A DNA stretch of 64,000 nt from Parapedobacter tibetensis (GTDB taxonomy: Bacteria > Bacteroidota > Bacteroidia > Sphingobacteriales > Sphingobacteriaceae). Below, piece by piece: positions 43,482 to 52,569 of this stretch. Positions within the stretch are counted from its first letter, which is position 1, and each line of letters opens with the position of its first letter. The notes under the pieces are model-generated. The model did not search any database, was not told where the DNA came from, and worked only from the letters and a program-made list of their open reading frames with translations. The stretch spans positions 473,462 through 537,461 of the forward strand of contig NZ_JAMKQJ010000002.1 in the NCBI RefSeq assembly GCF_024643205.1, in the 5' to 3' direction. The position numbers were made by a program, and so were the translations under genes.

Positions 43482-45050
43482 AGGGTTGCGGTTTTTGGAA
43501 TGGAAAGGGTAAAGCTACTGCCTTCATTGGGGACACTTTTTAACTGGATGTGGCCACCGTGTTGGAGAACAACCTGCTTGACATAGGATAGACCAAGGCC
43601 AAAGCCTTTCACATTATGGAGATTACCCTGCGGCACCCTGAAAAAAGGTTCGAACACCTGGTGTTGATAAGCATATGGTATACCCATACCATTATCGGTT
43701 ATCCGTAGCACAACAAATTGGTTTTTTCTATCAACTCCGGTGAAGATGGATATTTGTGTAGCTCCGTATTTCACGGCATTTTCCAGCAGATTGGTAATAA
43801 CATTTTTGATATGCTCCGGGTCGCCATACACCATTTCTACGGTATTGGTAGGATTGAAGACGAAATCCAGCTGTTTGTCACTATCCTGGATTTGGACACT
43901 TGAAATGCACTTCTTGATGAGGGTTATGATATCGTAGTATTGATATTGGAGTTTATATGTGGTATGGTGCTCGTCCTCCGCTACGTGTAGCACATTGTCA
44001 ATCATGACCGATAAGTGGTCCAGTTCTTCTTTTGAAATAGAGAGATAAAGGTCACGATGTTCCTTATCTCCCATCTCCACATAATTTTGCAAGGCTTGCA
44101 CAGCGGCAGAAACTGTGGCGACCGGCGTTCGGAGTTCGTGCGTCATGTTATTTACAAAAGCCTTTCTTAAGTATAGCCAATTTGTTTTGCTTGAATATGG
44201 TGTGGAATAAGTAGACAAAGCAACCGATAATGATGGCTATCAAGGCAACTGAAATCATCAATTGCCAACTCAAGTTGTAAAGCAAGTATTGCCAAGGGCG
44301 GTTGAACCTTACGGTGATAAACTTACCCTTTTCGGGATCAATGAGGATAGGCCGGATGGAAAGGCCATTTTCGGCAATGCTATCCAAAAGTAATGGCCTG
44401 ATATGCATCGTGGTCAAACTGGTGTCGGAAGGTAACATGTCACTTCGATCAGCATCTATCACCTTCAGGGTAAAGTCCGTACGGACGCCATTGTCCTCCA
44501 ATCCATGCTTAAATGTTTTTTCGATGTCGAGCAACGCACTACTGTCTAATGGTGTCTGCCCGAAGAGAAAATTGGGCAGCAATTGCTGGAGTTTGGCATC
44601 GGGTTCGAGCGTCATGGCTACCCTAAATCGAGGTTCTGCAGAAGAAGATCTTGCCGCGATGATACCCCTCCGGCGTTCCATGAAAATATGCCGCTCTTGT
44701 AGCAGTAAACTATCCAATACCATGGCCAATGAATCCGAGTTGATGTCTGGGTAAACCTCCATGATTTTGGCTGCCAGCTTTTTGGAGTGGGAGGGGAGCC
44801 CCTTTGCACCGGTAAATAATTTTCGAGACTTCTCCCGTGGGGCTGGTTGCGGAAATAGTGTGCCTGCGCCCTCTTTCTTTTGGATGGTCTCCTGTATGGC
44901 ATCGAATAGCGTACGCTCCACTGTGGCCAAAAACAACTCCATCCGCTGGTTGTAACTGCCATATAACCAAGAACCAAGTATGACCATGATGCCAATACCG
45001 GCGACAACGATGAGAATCAGTATGAGTTTGAGGTTATGCTGCATATTCAA
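43478..45050 (-). pseudogene. Sensor histidine kinase split by a +1 frameshift
   Basis: The first part (44148-45050) encodes two membrane helices (about residues 8-30 and 265-287) around a periplasmic sensor region, and stops shortly after the second helix. The kinase part (43478-44218) is in another frame and has only a TTG start inside the first part; it carries the phosphoacceptor His in HELRTP and the ATP-binding motifs (ENAVKYG, DNGMGIPYAY, GFGLGLSYV). At 44158-44172 the first frame reads LKKGFCK-stop and the second KAFVNNMTHELRTP; removing one base joins them into a normal kinase. Either a real mutation or a sequencing error. Confidence 0.85.
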
Positions 45051-45162
45051 GCCAAATGTAAACCAGAAGAAACATGATAAGACATGGATTAACCATATTT
45101 AACAAATTGTAACATTCATTAACACTCTATATCGGCAGTTTTGTGACGGTTTTAATTCATAG

Positions 45163-46548
45163 ATGATGGACAGCTACAACGCCGTTAGGTTTAATGTCAT
45201 TAGGTTTTTTATACTACCTATAGGGTTCATGTCGATGCTCATGGCCTGCAAGCAAGGTGAAGGCATCAGTCTGGGCAATGATGATAGCGGAATGGGTGTG
45301 GAAATCATGGATACACTATCCGTTGATGCAAGCACGTTTTTACTGGATCCGTTACCCACTGCAGGCACAGGCACCATGTTGGTGGGTAATCTAGCTGACA
45401 GCGAGTTGGGCGCACTTTCCGTATCCTCCTATTTCAGACTGGGTATAAGTGCGCTCACCTTATCGTCCTTGCCTGATGATGCGGTCTACGATTCGTTGTC
45501 ACTCAGGCTGCACTATAGCGGCTATTATTATGGCGATACCACCACCCAACAAAAGCTAGGGCTTTATCGCTTGGCTGAAGATTTGGAGCTTACAGAGATT
45601 CCGATAGCACTGGAGGATGATGAAATGCCGATATTTGTGCAAGGGGCGACCTTATGGAGCGACCGGCAGTTTGCACATGATCGCACCCCGCTGGGCGAAG
45701 TGTCTTTCAGACCAAGGCCTACCTCCACCGATGATACGGTGAAAATCAGGGTGGACGATGCATTGGGAAATGCGTTGTTCACCATGGCCAAGAACAACGA
45801 TGTCCGTCTTACGAATGCCGAGGATTTTGTTAATTTTCTAAAAGGCTTTATGCTGGTATCTCAGGGTAGTGGGGGATGCATCACAGGCTTCCGTGATTCT
45901 GTTTTGCTTAACCTGCACTATTCCTATGAGCGGCAGACGGATGGTTTGCGTGTGGAAGACACCTTGAAATTTGCCTTGAACGAACGGGCTTATCAGTACA
46001 ATCAGGTAGAGACAGACCGAACGGGGTCGTCATTGGAATCGCTCAGTTATGAAAACAATGAAATCCCTGCTGGGGCAACGGGCCAGAAAACCTATGTGCT
46101 AGGCACCTCGGGATTGGTGGCTCGCCTAAGATTTCCCCATGCCAGGGCGTTTATGAACCATGCAAATATCGCGGTAAGTAAAGCCCAGATGGTTATTGAA
46201 ACGGTACAAAGTACCTACCAGCTGCACCCCCCGCCATCCGCATTGAATATCATGGTAGCTAATAAATATGGCACCCCCACAGCCTATTTTCCTGCCAGTT
46301 ATGGGTCAGGGACCCAAATGGCTTCTTTCCAGCCCGCCAGCTTGTCTGGGGGGGCGGGCAAGGGAAAGTACGTGTTTGACCTGACCCAATACGTAAGCGA
46401 TATGAGGAATGATACGGCGAGCGAGGAGGAAAGCCTATTGCTCACCATTCCGGTAAGCACCTTGATGAACACGGTGGATCGCCTTGTGATTGCTTCCGAT
46501 GGGGATAGACCCGCAATTAAATTACACATTTTATATACAAAATTCTAA
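45163..46548 (+). CDS. DUF4270-type surface lipoprotein
   Basis: A 461-residue lipoprotein (lipobox LMAC near residue 29) with the layout of the Bacteroidota DUF4270 family: an all-beta protein with repeated strand pairs and short loops (SLSLRLHYSGYYYGDTT, KAQMVIETVQSTYQL). The function of the family is unknown; it is secreted and probably cell-surface exposed. It diverges from the two-component system and is followed after 4 bases by a Kelch lipoprotein gene. Confidence 0.82.
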   Translation: MMDSYNAVRFNVIRFFILPIGFMSMLMACKQGEGISLGNDDSGMGVEIMDTLSVDASTFLLDPLPTAGTGTMLVGNLADSELGALSVSSYFRLGISALTLSSLPDDAVYDSLSLRLHYSGYYYGDTTTQQKLGLYRLAEDLELTEIPIALEDDEMPIFVQGATLWSDRQFAHDRTPLGEVSFRPRPTSTDDTVKIRVDDALGNALFTMAKNNDVRLTNAEDFVNFLKGFMLVSQGSGGCITGFRDSVLLNLHYSYERQTDGLRVEDTLKFALNERAYQYNQVETDRTGSSLESLSYENNEIPAGATGQKTYVLGTSGLVARLRFPHARAFMNHANIAVSKAQMVIETVQSTYQLHPPPSALNIMVANKYGTPTAYFPASYGSGTQMASFQPASLSGGAGKGKYVFDLTQYVSDMRNDTASEEESLLLTIPVSTLMNTVDRLVIASDGDRPAIKLHILYTKF

Positions 46549-46552
46549 AACG

Positions 46553-47539
46553 ATGAACAAAGCATGGTTAAAAAAATTACTGGTGTTGGTGATGGTGTCT
46601 GCAGTGGTGAGCGCTTGCTCAAGTAGCGATGACGACGATCCAGATGAGTGGGCAAGAGTGGCCGATTTTGAAGGCGTGCCAAGGAGTGGAGCCGCTGGCT
46701 TTACCATCGGAGACTATTTCTATCTGACTACCGGTTACGGCACAAACTCCAATCGGTTTACCGATACTTGGCGGTATAACCCTTCGCAAGGGACGTGGAC
46801 ACGGATGGCCGACTTCCCAGGGGAGGCTCGCAATAATGCCGTGGCCTTCGTGGCCGGAGGTAAGGGGTATGTGGGCTTAGGAACCAACTCAACGGTGATG
46901 TTTAAGGACTTTTATGAATATGACCCCTCCGCCGATACTTGGACGCGTATCGCCGATTTCCAAGGTGGAGCACGGTATGGGGCTGTTGCGTTTACCTTGA
47001 ATGGAATGGGCTATGTGGGTACCGGCCGGGATATCGATGCGCAGGATTACAATGATTTTTACAGCTATTCACCGGGGACGGATGCTTGGACCAAGGTAAA
47101 CAGTACGCCATCAAAGCGTTCATTTGCATTTTCCTTTGTGCTGGGCGACCTCGTATACTTGGGAGGAGGTACCAATAACAACCAAAATGTAAGCACATTT
47201 TATACGTTTGACGGTACTACCTGGACGGAGAAGGAGCCACTTGCTGGTAGGGATGATGATTATACCTATAATCTTGTGCGCCTGAGCCCCGCCGCTTTTG
47301 TGTTGGATGGCCATGCATACCTTGCCTGCGGACTGAGCAGTTACAATGGCTCTGCGGTGGGCACTACCTGGCGTTATGTGGTATCCGGAGATTACTGGGA
47401 GGAGCATCAATATTTTGGAGGCTCTTATCGTCAGCAGGCTGTCAATTTTGTGTTGAACGGGGCAGCCTACGTGGCAACCGGACGAAACGGTACCGTGCCT
47501 TTTGATGATATGTGGCGGTTTATACCAAACCCATGGTAA
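46553..47539 (+). CDS. Kelch-repeat lipoprotein
   Basis: A 328-residue lipoprotein (signal ending VSAC, residue about 18, then an acidic Ser/Asp stretch SSSDDDDPDE). The mature part is a beta-propeller of about six Kelch repeats, each with paired Gly and Tyr/Trp, for example GKGYVGLG and FYEYDPSADTWTRIADF. Such propellers bind glycans or proteins at the surface. Start chosen at ATG 46553 because it gives the signal peptide directly after the DUF4270 stop. Confidence 0.88.
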   Translation: MNKAWLKKLLVLVMVSAVVSACSSSDDDDPDEWARVADFEGVPRSGAAGFTIGDYFYLTTGYGTNSNRFTDTWRYNPSQGTWTRMADFPGEARNNAVAFVAGGKGYVGLGTNSTVMFKDFYEYDPSADTWTRIADFQGGARYGAVAFTLNGMGYVGTGRDIDAQDYNDFYSYSPGTDAWTKVNSTPSKRSFAFSFVLGDLVYLGGGTNNNQNVSTFYTFDGTTWTEKEPLAGRDDDYTYNLVRLSPAAFVLDGHAYLACGLSSYNGSAVGTTWRYVVSGDYWEEHQYFGGSYRQQAVNFVLNGAAYVATGRNGTVPFDDMWRFIPNPW

Positions 47540-47567
47540 TATGGACATTCAGGGAAAATCAAACGCA

Positions 47568-48209
47568 ATGACTAAGTTAATGCTCTTGGGGCTGGTATTG
47601 GGAGCCATGGCATTGGGCGCGAAGGCACAGCAGTGGACAGTAGACTATAGCATCCATGCCGGCGTAAATTCTTCGGAGTACATGCTTGACCATGTTAAAA
47701 GTGGAATAAGTAGGGAATCCTCACACGCTTACAATGGCTTTTTATCCGGTCTGGTAACCTTTTCTCCATTTAAATATGGGGGTCTCCAGACCGGTCTTTC
47801 TTTGAACGGATTGGGTGCAAAACTCGAAAAATCCGAATTCTGAACCCGTGATATCCTCCAGCATTCATATTGGCTACAGGCCCCACTCAATCTGGTTGGG
47901 AAATTGCCGCTTCGCGATTCCAGCAATTTCTTCCTGTCGGCCGGTGGATACGTCGGCATCGGCCTTTTCGGCAAAAATTATGTTCCTGATTCGTATACGG
48001 GCACAGCAAGCCATGACTTCACTTTCGGCAATACGGGAACACAACAACGAATGGATTATGGTATCAATTTCAATGTGGGATACCGGTTGCGAAGCGGATA
48101 TATGGTCTCGGTGGGTTATCTTCAAGGGATACGGGATACAGCACCAGATCATGCGGCATATGAACAACGCAACAGGGCATACTCTTTTACGATTGGTTAC
48201 CAATTTTAG
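47568..48209 (+). pseudogene. Outer-membrane beta-barrel protein interrupted by an in-frame TGA
   Basis: The signal peptide (residues 1-21, ending GAKAQQ) leads into beta-strand-like sequence up to codon 91 (AKLEKSEF), then a TGA at 47841-47843. The same frame continues open for 121 codons with typical porin-like strands (YWLQAPLNLVGKLPL, LSAGGYVGIGLFG, YGINFNVGYRLRSGYMVSVGY) and ends in a terminal Phe (GYQF), as barrel proteins do. Therefore one nonsense codon breaks an otherwise intact gene of about 213 codons. It follows the Kelch gene by 28 bases. Confidence 0.82.
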
Positions 48210-48226
48210 TATCCCTTATTTTTCCT

Positions 48227-48234
48227 TACCTTTG
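48227..48234 (+). promoter_or_regulatory. Bacteroidota -7 promoter box of mfd
   Basis: TACCTTTG followed by C matches TAnnTTTG; it lies 17 bases before the GTG start of mfd. Confidence 0.55.
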
Positions 48235-48251
48235 CCCCGTTTTTATAGCAA

Positions 48252-51200
48252 GTGGGCATACGTGATATCTTAGCGAAATACCGGGAAAGCGATCGAACAC
48301 ACGCTTTGGTAAAGGCATTGCATGGACAGCACCCGAAAATCCATCTCAAGGGATTAATCGGGTCGGCTGATGCGGTATTGGCCGTGGCATGCTACCAGTT
48401 GCAGGAAATGCCCATGGTTTTCGTATTGCCAAACCATGAAGATGCTTCTTACTTCCTGAGCGATCTGGAAGGCCTGTTTGACAAACAAGTGCTGTTTTTC
48501 CCGGCATCATACCGTAAGGCTTTCGATTTTACGCAGGCAGATAGTGCGCACGTATTGCAGCGTGCCGAAACGCTCAATACGCTTAATCATACTTCCGAAT
48601 TGCCCAAGATGGTGGTAACTTATCCCGAAGCATTGGCCGAGAAAGTGATCAACCGACACGATTTGGAGAAAAATACGCTCGAAATCACTCAAAACAGCAA
48701 GCTGGACATTGATTTTATCAACGAGTTTCTGCAGGAGTATGAATTTGAGCGGGTAGATTTCGTATACGAACCTGGACAATACGCCATCCGTGGTGGTATC
48801 GTAGATATCTTTTCGTTCTCCAATGACCTACCCTATCGTATCGAATTCTTTGGCAATGAAATCGAAAGCATCCGTACATTTGATATTGAAAACCAGCTCT
48901 CCGTAAGCAAGATCCATACGGTCACCATCGTACCCAATGTACAGGCTAAATTCCTCACCGAGGGAAATATCTCGCTATTGGAGTACATTCCCAAAGATTC
49001 TGTCATATGGCTTGAAGATGTGCAATTTACACTGGACATCATCGCAAAAGGATATAAGAAGGCTCGGGAATTATGGAAAGCACTTCCAGAGATGGACAAG
49101 CTGCAAAACCCAGAATGGGTAAACCCCAATTATAATTTCACCGATGAGAAAAACTTGGCGGCCATGCTGCAAGAGCTGCCCATCGTGGAGTTTGGTAAGC
49201 AGTATTTTTACCAACCGAGCCAAATCATAGCGTTTGAACAGCGTCCGCAACCCTCCTTCAATAAGGATTTTAACCTGCTTATCCACAATTTCAAGGAAAA
49301 CGAAAAGGTCGGCATCCAGAATTGCATTTTCAGCGATTCGCCCAAACAGATTGAACGGCTTATCTCCATTTTAGATGACTTGGATAAGTCTGTTACCTTC
49401 ACACCCATCAACACGGCATTGCGTGAAGGGTTTGTGGATGTAGCGCTAGCCTTTGCTTGTTATACAGATCATCAAGTATTTGACCGCTATTATAAATACA
49501 AGCGTAAGAAGGGGTATGAACGGTCACAGGCCATCACACTCAAGGAATTGCGCGACCTGAAGCCGGGAGACTATATCACACACATCGATCACGGTATCGG
49601 CAAATATGCCGGACTGGAAAAGGTGGAGGTAAATGGAAAGATGCAGGAGATGATCCGGTTGGTTTATGCGGATAACGACTTGCTCTATGTAAACATCAAT
49701 TCGCTGAATCGCATTTCCAAGTATACGGGCAAAGAGGGTACGGCACCCAAAATGAATAAGCTGGGTACGGATGCGTGGGATAAACTGAAAAAAACCACTA
49801 AAAAAAAAGTTAAAGACATTGCCCGCGACCTGATCAAGCTCTATGCCAAGCGCAAAGCGCAAACGGGGAATGCCTTCAATCCCGATACTTACTTACAAAC
49901 CGAGCTGGAAGCATCGTTCATTTACGAAGATACTCCCGACCAAGAAAAGGCTACGCTCGATGTGAAACGCGACATGGAGTCGCCACACCCCATGGACCGT
50001 TTGGTCTGCGGCGATGTGGGATTTGGCAAAACGGAGGTGGCCATCCGAGCAGCATTCAAAGCTGTGGCCGATAGCAAGCAGGTAGCTGTGCTGGTACCCA
50101 CTACGATCTTGGCCATGCAGCACCACCGCACCTTTACGGAGCGCCTACAAGGCTTTCCTTGCAACATTGACTATATCAACCGATTCAAAAGTACCAAGGA
50201 GATCAAGGACACATTGGCGCGTTTGGCTGAAGGCAAGCTGGATATTATTATCGGCACGCACCGTTTGGTGAGCAAAGATGTTAAATTTAGGGATTTAGGA
50301 TTGATGATTGTGGATGAGGAGCAGAAATTCGGTGTAGGTGTAAAGGAAAAGCTGAAACAGTTACGTGCCAATGTAGATGCACTCACGCTCACCGCTACGC
50401 CCATTCCGCGCACACTGCATTTTTCGTTGATGGGTGCACGTGACCTCAGCATCATCAACACTGCACCACCAAACCGCCAACCGGTGCAGACAGAATTGCA
50501 CGTATTTAATGAAACCTTAATACAGGAAGCTGTTTCCTATGAGATCGACCGTGGTGGACAGGTATTTTTCATCCACAATAGGGTGGCCGACTTGCCGCAA
50601 CTAGGGAATATGATCATGAAGCTTGTGCCGCATGCCCGAGTGGGTGTTGCACATGGCCAGCTTGAAGGGGATGCCTTGGAAGACGTGATGCTCAAATTCA
50701 TCAACCACAAGTATGATGTGTTGGTGGCTACCACGATCATCGAAGCCGGCTTGGACATCCCAAATTCAAACACCATTATTATCAATCATGCCCACATGTT
50801 CGGCCTTAGCGACCTGCACCAGATGCGTGGCCGCGTAGGAAGATCGAACAAGAAAGCTTTTTGCTACCTGTTGAGCCCACCATTGTCTACCTTGACTTCC
50901 GAGGCCTACAAGCGGCTCAGCGCCATCGAGGAGTTTTCAGAGCTTGGCAGTGGTTTCAATGTTGCTATGCGTGACCTCGATATCCGCGGTAGCGGAAACC
51001 TATTGGGTGCGGAACAAAGTGGTTTTATTGCCGAAATTGGCTTTGAGATGTACCATAAGATCCTGGATGAAGCCATACAAGAACTGAAGGACGACGAGTT
51101 TTCGAGCCTCTTTACGGATGTCAAGCCAAAGGATTATGTGTCATTCACGCAAATGGATACCGATCTGGAGGTGCTCATCCCCGATGAATATGTAACCAGC

Positions 51201-51590
51201 ATTGGCGAGCGGTACAACTTGTATAACGATATTGCCAAGCTGGAGAATGAAGAACAACTTGAAGCATTCAAAACCGCTTTGCAAGACCGTTTCGGTCCCA
51301 TACCTAAACAAGTGCATGAATTGCTCAATACCCTGCGCCTGCAATGGCTGGGCAAGGAAATTGGTTTCGAGAAAATCTCCTATAAGAAAAACGTGCTACG
51401 TGGCTATTTTGTCAACAATACGAAATCCGGCTATTTCGAAAGCGACCGGTTTGGCAAAGTACTGCAATTCGTACAGCAAAATCCCACCATTTGCAACCTC
51501 AAGGAAGTGAGGGGATCGCTCCGGATCGCATTTGAGCATGTTCCGGATATTAGGCAGGCTATCAGTATTCTAGCGGATATGGCAGCTTAG
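48252..51590 (+). CDS. mfd: Transcription-repair coupling factor
   Basis: A DNA translocase that removes stalled RNA polymerase from lesions and recruits UvrA. The 1112-residue protein has all the expected parts: a degenerate UvrB-like front (about 1-400), an RNA polymerase interaction domain with LKPGDYITHIDHGIGKYAGL near 430, and the helicase core with Walker A CGDVGFGKTE near 583, DEEQ box in MIVDEEQKFGV near 684 and the motif VI region QMRGRVGRS near 860, then a C-terminal D7 domain. The start codon is GTG. Confidence 0.96.
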   Translation: MGIRDILAKYRESDRTHALVKALHGQHPKIHLKGLIGSADAVLAVACYQLQEMPMVFVLPNHEDASYFLSDLEGLFDKQVLFFPASYRKAFDFTQADSAHVLQRAETLNTLNHTSELPKMVVTYPEALAEKVINRHDLEKNTLEITQNSKLDIDFINEFLQEYEFERVDFVYEPGQYAIRGGIVDIFSFSNDLPYRIEFFGNEIESIRTFDIENQLSVSKIHTVTIVPNVQAKFLTEGNISLLEYIPKDSVIWLEDVQFTLDIIAKGYKKARELWKALPEMDKLQNPEWVNPNYNFTDEKNLAAMLQELPIVEFGKQYFYQPSQIIAFEQRPQPSFNKDFNLLIHNFKENEKVGIQNCIFSDSPKQIERLISILDDLDKSVTFTPINTALREGFVDVALAFACYTDHQVFDRYYKYKRKKGYERSQAITLKELRDLKPGDYITHIDHGIGKYAGLEKVEVNGKMQEMIRLVYADNDLLYVNINSLNRISKYTGKEGTAPKMNKLGTDAWDKLKKTTKKKVKDIARDLIKLYAKRKAQTGNAFNPDTYLQTELEASFIYEDTPDQEKATLDVKRDMESPHPMDRLVCGDVGFGKTEVAIRAAFKAVADSKQVAVLVPTTILAMQHHRTFTERLQGFPCNIDYINRFKSTKEIKDTLARLAEGKLDIIIGTHRLVSKDVKFRDLGLMIVDEEQKFGVGVKEKLKQLRANVDALTLTATPIPRTLHFSLMGARDLSIINTAPPNRQPVQTELHVFNETLIQEAVSYEIDRGGQVFFIHNRVADLPQLGNMIMKLVPHARVGVAHGQLEGDALEDVMLKFINHKYDVLVATTIIEAGLDIPNSNTIIINHAHMFGLSDLHQMRGRVGRSNKKAFCYLLSPPLSTLTSEAYKRLSAIEEFSELGSGFNVAMRDLDIRGSGNLLGAEQSGFIAEIGFEMYHKILDEAIQELKDDEFSSLFTDVKPKDYVSFTQMDTDLEVLIPDEYVTSIGERYNLYNDIAKLENEEQLEAFKTALQDRFGPIPKQVHELLNTLRLQWLGKEIGFEKISYKKNVLRGYFVNNTKSGYFESDRFGKVLQFVQQNPTICNLKEVRGSLRIAFEHVPDIRQAISILADMAA

Positions 51591-51647
51591 TGATCCTGAA
51601 TGTTAGGCCTCCAGTTAACGCCTATTTTCAGCAAAAACATTTTTGAT

Positions 51648-51683
51648 ATAATTATTGTTTTACAATAATTATTTATATGTTTG
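51648..51683 (+). promoter_or_regulatory. Promoter with overlapping dyad upstream of the DUF2975-XRE pair
   Basis: A perfect 10-base inverted repeat ataattattg/caataattat with a 5-base centre occupies 51648-51672. Its left arm contains TTG 21 bases before TATGTTTG (51676-51683), which matches the -7 box TAnnTTTG. The dyad thus covers the -33 region and spacer, where a repressor would block the polymerase. The small XRE protein encoded downstream is the obvious candidate. Confidence 0.6.
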
Positions 51684-51707
51684 CAGAAACAAATTAACAT
51701 ATCTCCA

Positions 51708-52223
51708 ATGAGAACCGTCCGTATTGTTTCAAGAATTTCATGCTATCTCACAAGCGTATTGGCTATTGGTTATTTCGCTTCCTTCACCCATTTATTAGTA
51801 GCAATTTCTTTTAAAACCGCGGCTTTGCATGTTGTTAATGATGGTGCTCGCTTTGAGGTATTTTATCCGTTTACAACAAAGCCCTTCTTGCTTGGATATT
51901 ATAATTCAGGGTATATAACCATGATGCTTTTAATCATTGGATTATATGCTGTTTTCTTTTATTTGTTGAGTAATGTATTCAGCATATTTAGTCAGAAAAA
52001 GCTTTTTACTCAGAAGGGTATTACCCATCTGAAGCGATTTTATATTAGTAACCTCACTGTTCCAACTCTAGCGGTCATATTGCTCAGCTTTACCTCAACA
52101 GTAGAATCGCCTGCGGAAGGCATGGTGGCATTACATGCACTATTGGGTATATTCACCTATTTTTTAGCTGCCATTTTTAGACAGGGAGTAAACCTCCAAA
52201 ACGAACAAGACTTAATTATATAG
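51708..52223 (+). CDS. DUF2975 membrane protein
   Basis: A 171-residue membrane protein with four helices (about 10-30, 65-90, 110-130 and 135-160). The pattern matches DUF2975, a family almost always encoded beside a small YozG-like XRE regulator, as here. I use the ATG at 51708 (the frame extends to a TTG at 51681). The function of the family is not established; a membrane sensor that controls the DNA-binding partner is a common idea but unproven. Confidence 0.8.
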   Translation: MRTVRIVSRISCYLTSVLAIGYFASFTHLLVAISFKTAALHVVNDGARFEVFYPFTTKPFLLGYYNSGYITMMLLIIGLYAVFFYLLSNVFSIFSQKKLFTQKGITHLKRFYISNLTVPTLAVILLSFTSTVESPAEGMVALHALLGIFTYFLAAIFRQGVNLQNEQDLII

Positions 52224-52227
52224 CGAG

Positions 52228-52434
52228 ATGCCAATTATTGTAAACGTAGATGTAATGCTGGCTAAACGCAAAATGCAAAGCAAAATATTGGCAGAGAAAC
52301 TCGGAATCACTCAAGCCAATTTATCCATACTCAAAACAGGAAAAGCCAAAGGTGTTCGGTTTGATACACTGGAAGCAATCTGCAAAATTTTAGATTGCCA
52401 GCCGGGTGATATTTTGGAATATGTAGCGGAATAA
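52228..52434 (+). CDS. Small XRE-family regulator (YozG-like)
   Basis: A 68-residue protein that is essentially one Cro/CI-type helix-turn-helix: KILAEKLGITQANLSILKTG for the DNA-reading helices, then FDTLEAICKILDCQPGDIL. It starts 4 bases after the DUF2975 stop. The pair probably forms a self-regulating module with the dyad at 51648-51672 as operator. Confidence 0.9.
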   Translation: MPIIVNVDVMLAKRKMQSKILAEKLGITQANLSILKTGKAKGVRFDTLEAICKILDCQPGDILEYVAE

Positions 52435-52471
52435 ACCCAACATAATCATTTTATCGAATCATTAAAAAAAA

Positions 52472-52487
52472 GCCCTCGAAAGAGGGC
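52472..52487 (-). terminator. Hairpin with minus-strand U-tract
   Basis: A 6-base-pair stem gccctc/gagggc with a GAAA tetraloop has eight A directly on its left, which on the minus strand become a T-tract. It looks like a terminator for leftward transcription, although no minus-strand gene lies to the right. On the plus strand it lacks a U-tract. It may limit antisense transcription or be a remnant. Confidence 0.5.
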
Positions 52488-52569
52488 CAGGAAGCGGATT
52501 GTCTAAATTTTAAAAACAAAGGACACGAAATCTGCAGGATGGACATACATGAATTAAAATTTTTCAAGA

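Noticed and set aside
44158..44172. Programmed ribosomal frameshift in the histidine kinase
   Set aside because: The shift needed is +1 and no known slippery site or stimulatory element is visible; mutation or sequencing error is simpler.
47841..47843. TGA as a selenocysteine codon
   Set aside because: A barrel strand of an outer-membrane protein is no place for selenocysteine, and no SECIS-like hairpin directly follows the codon.
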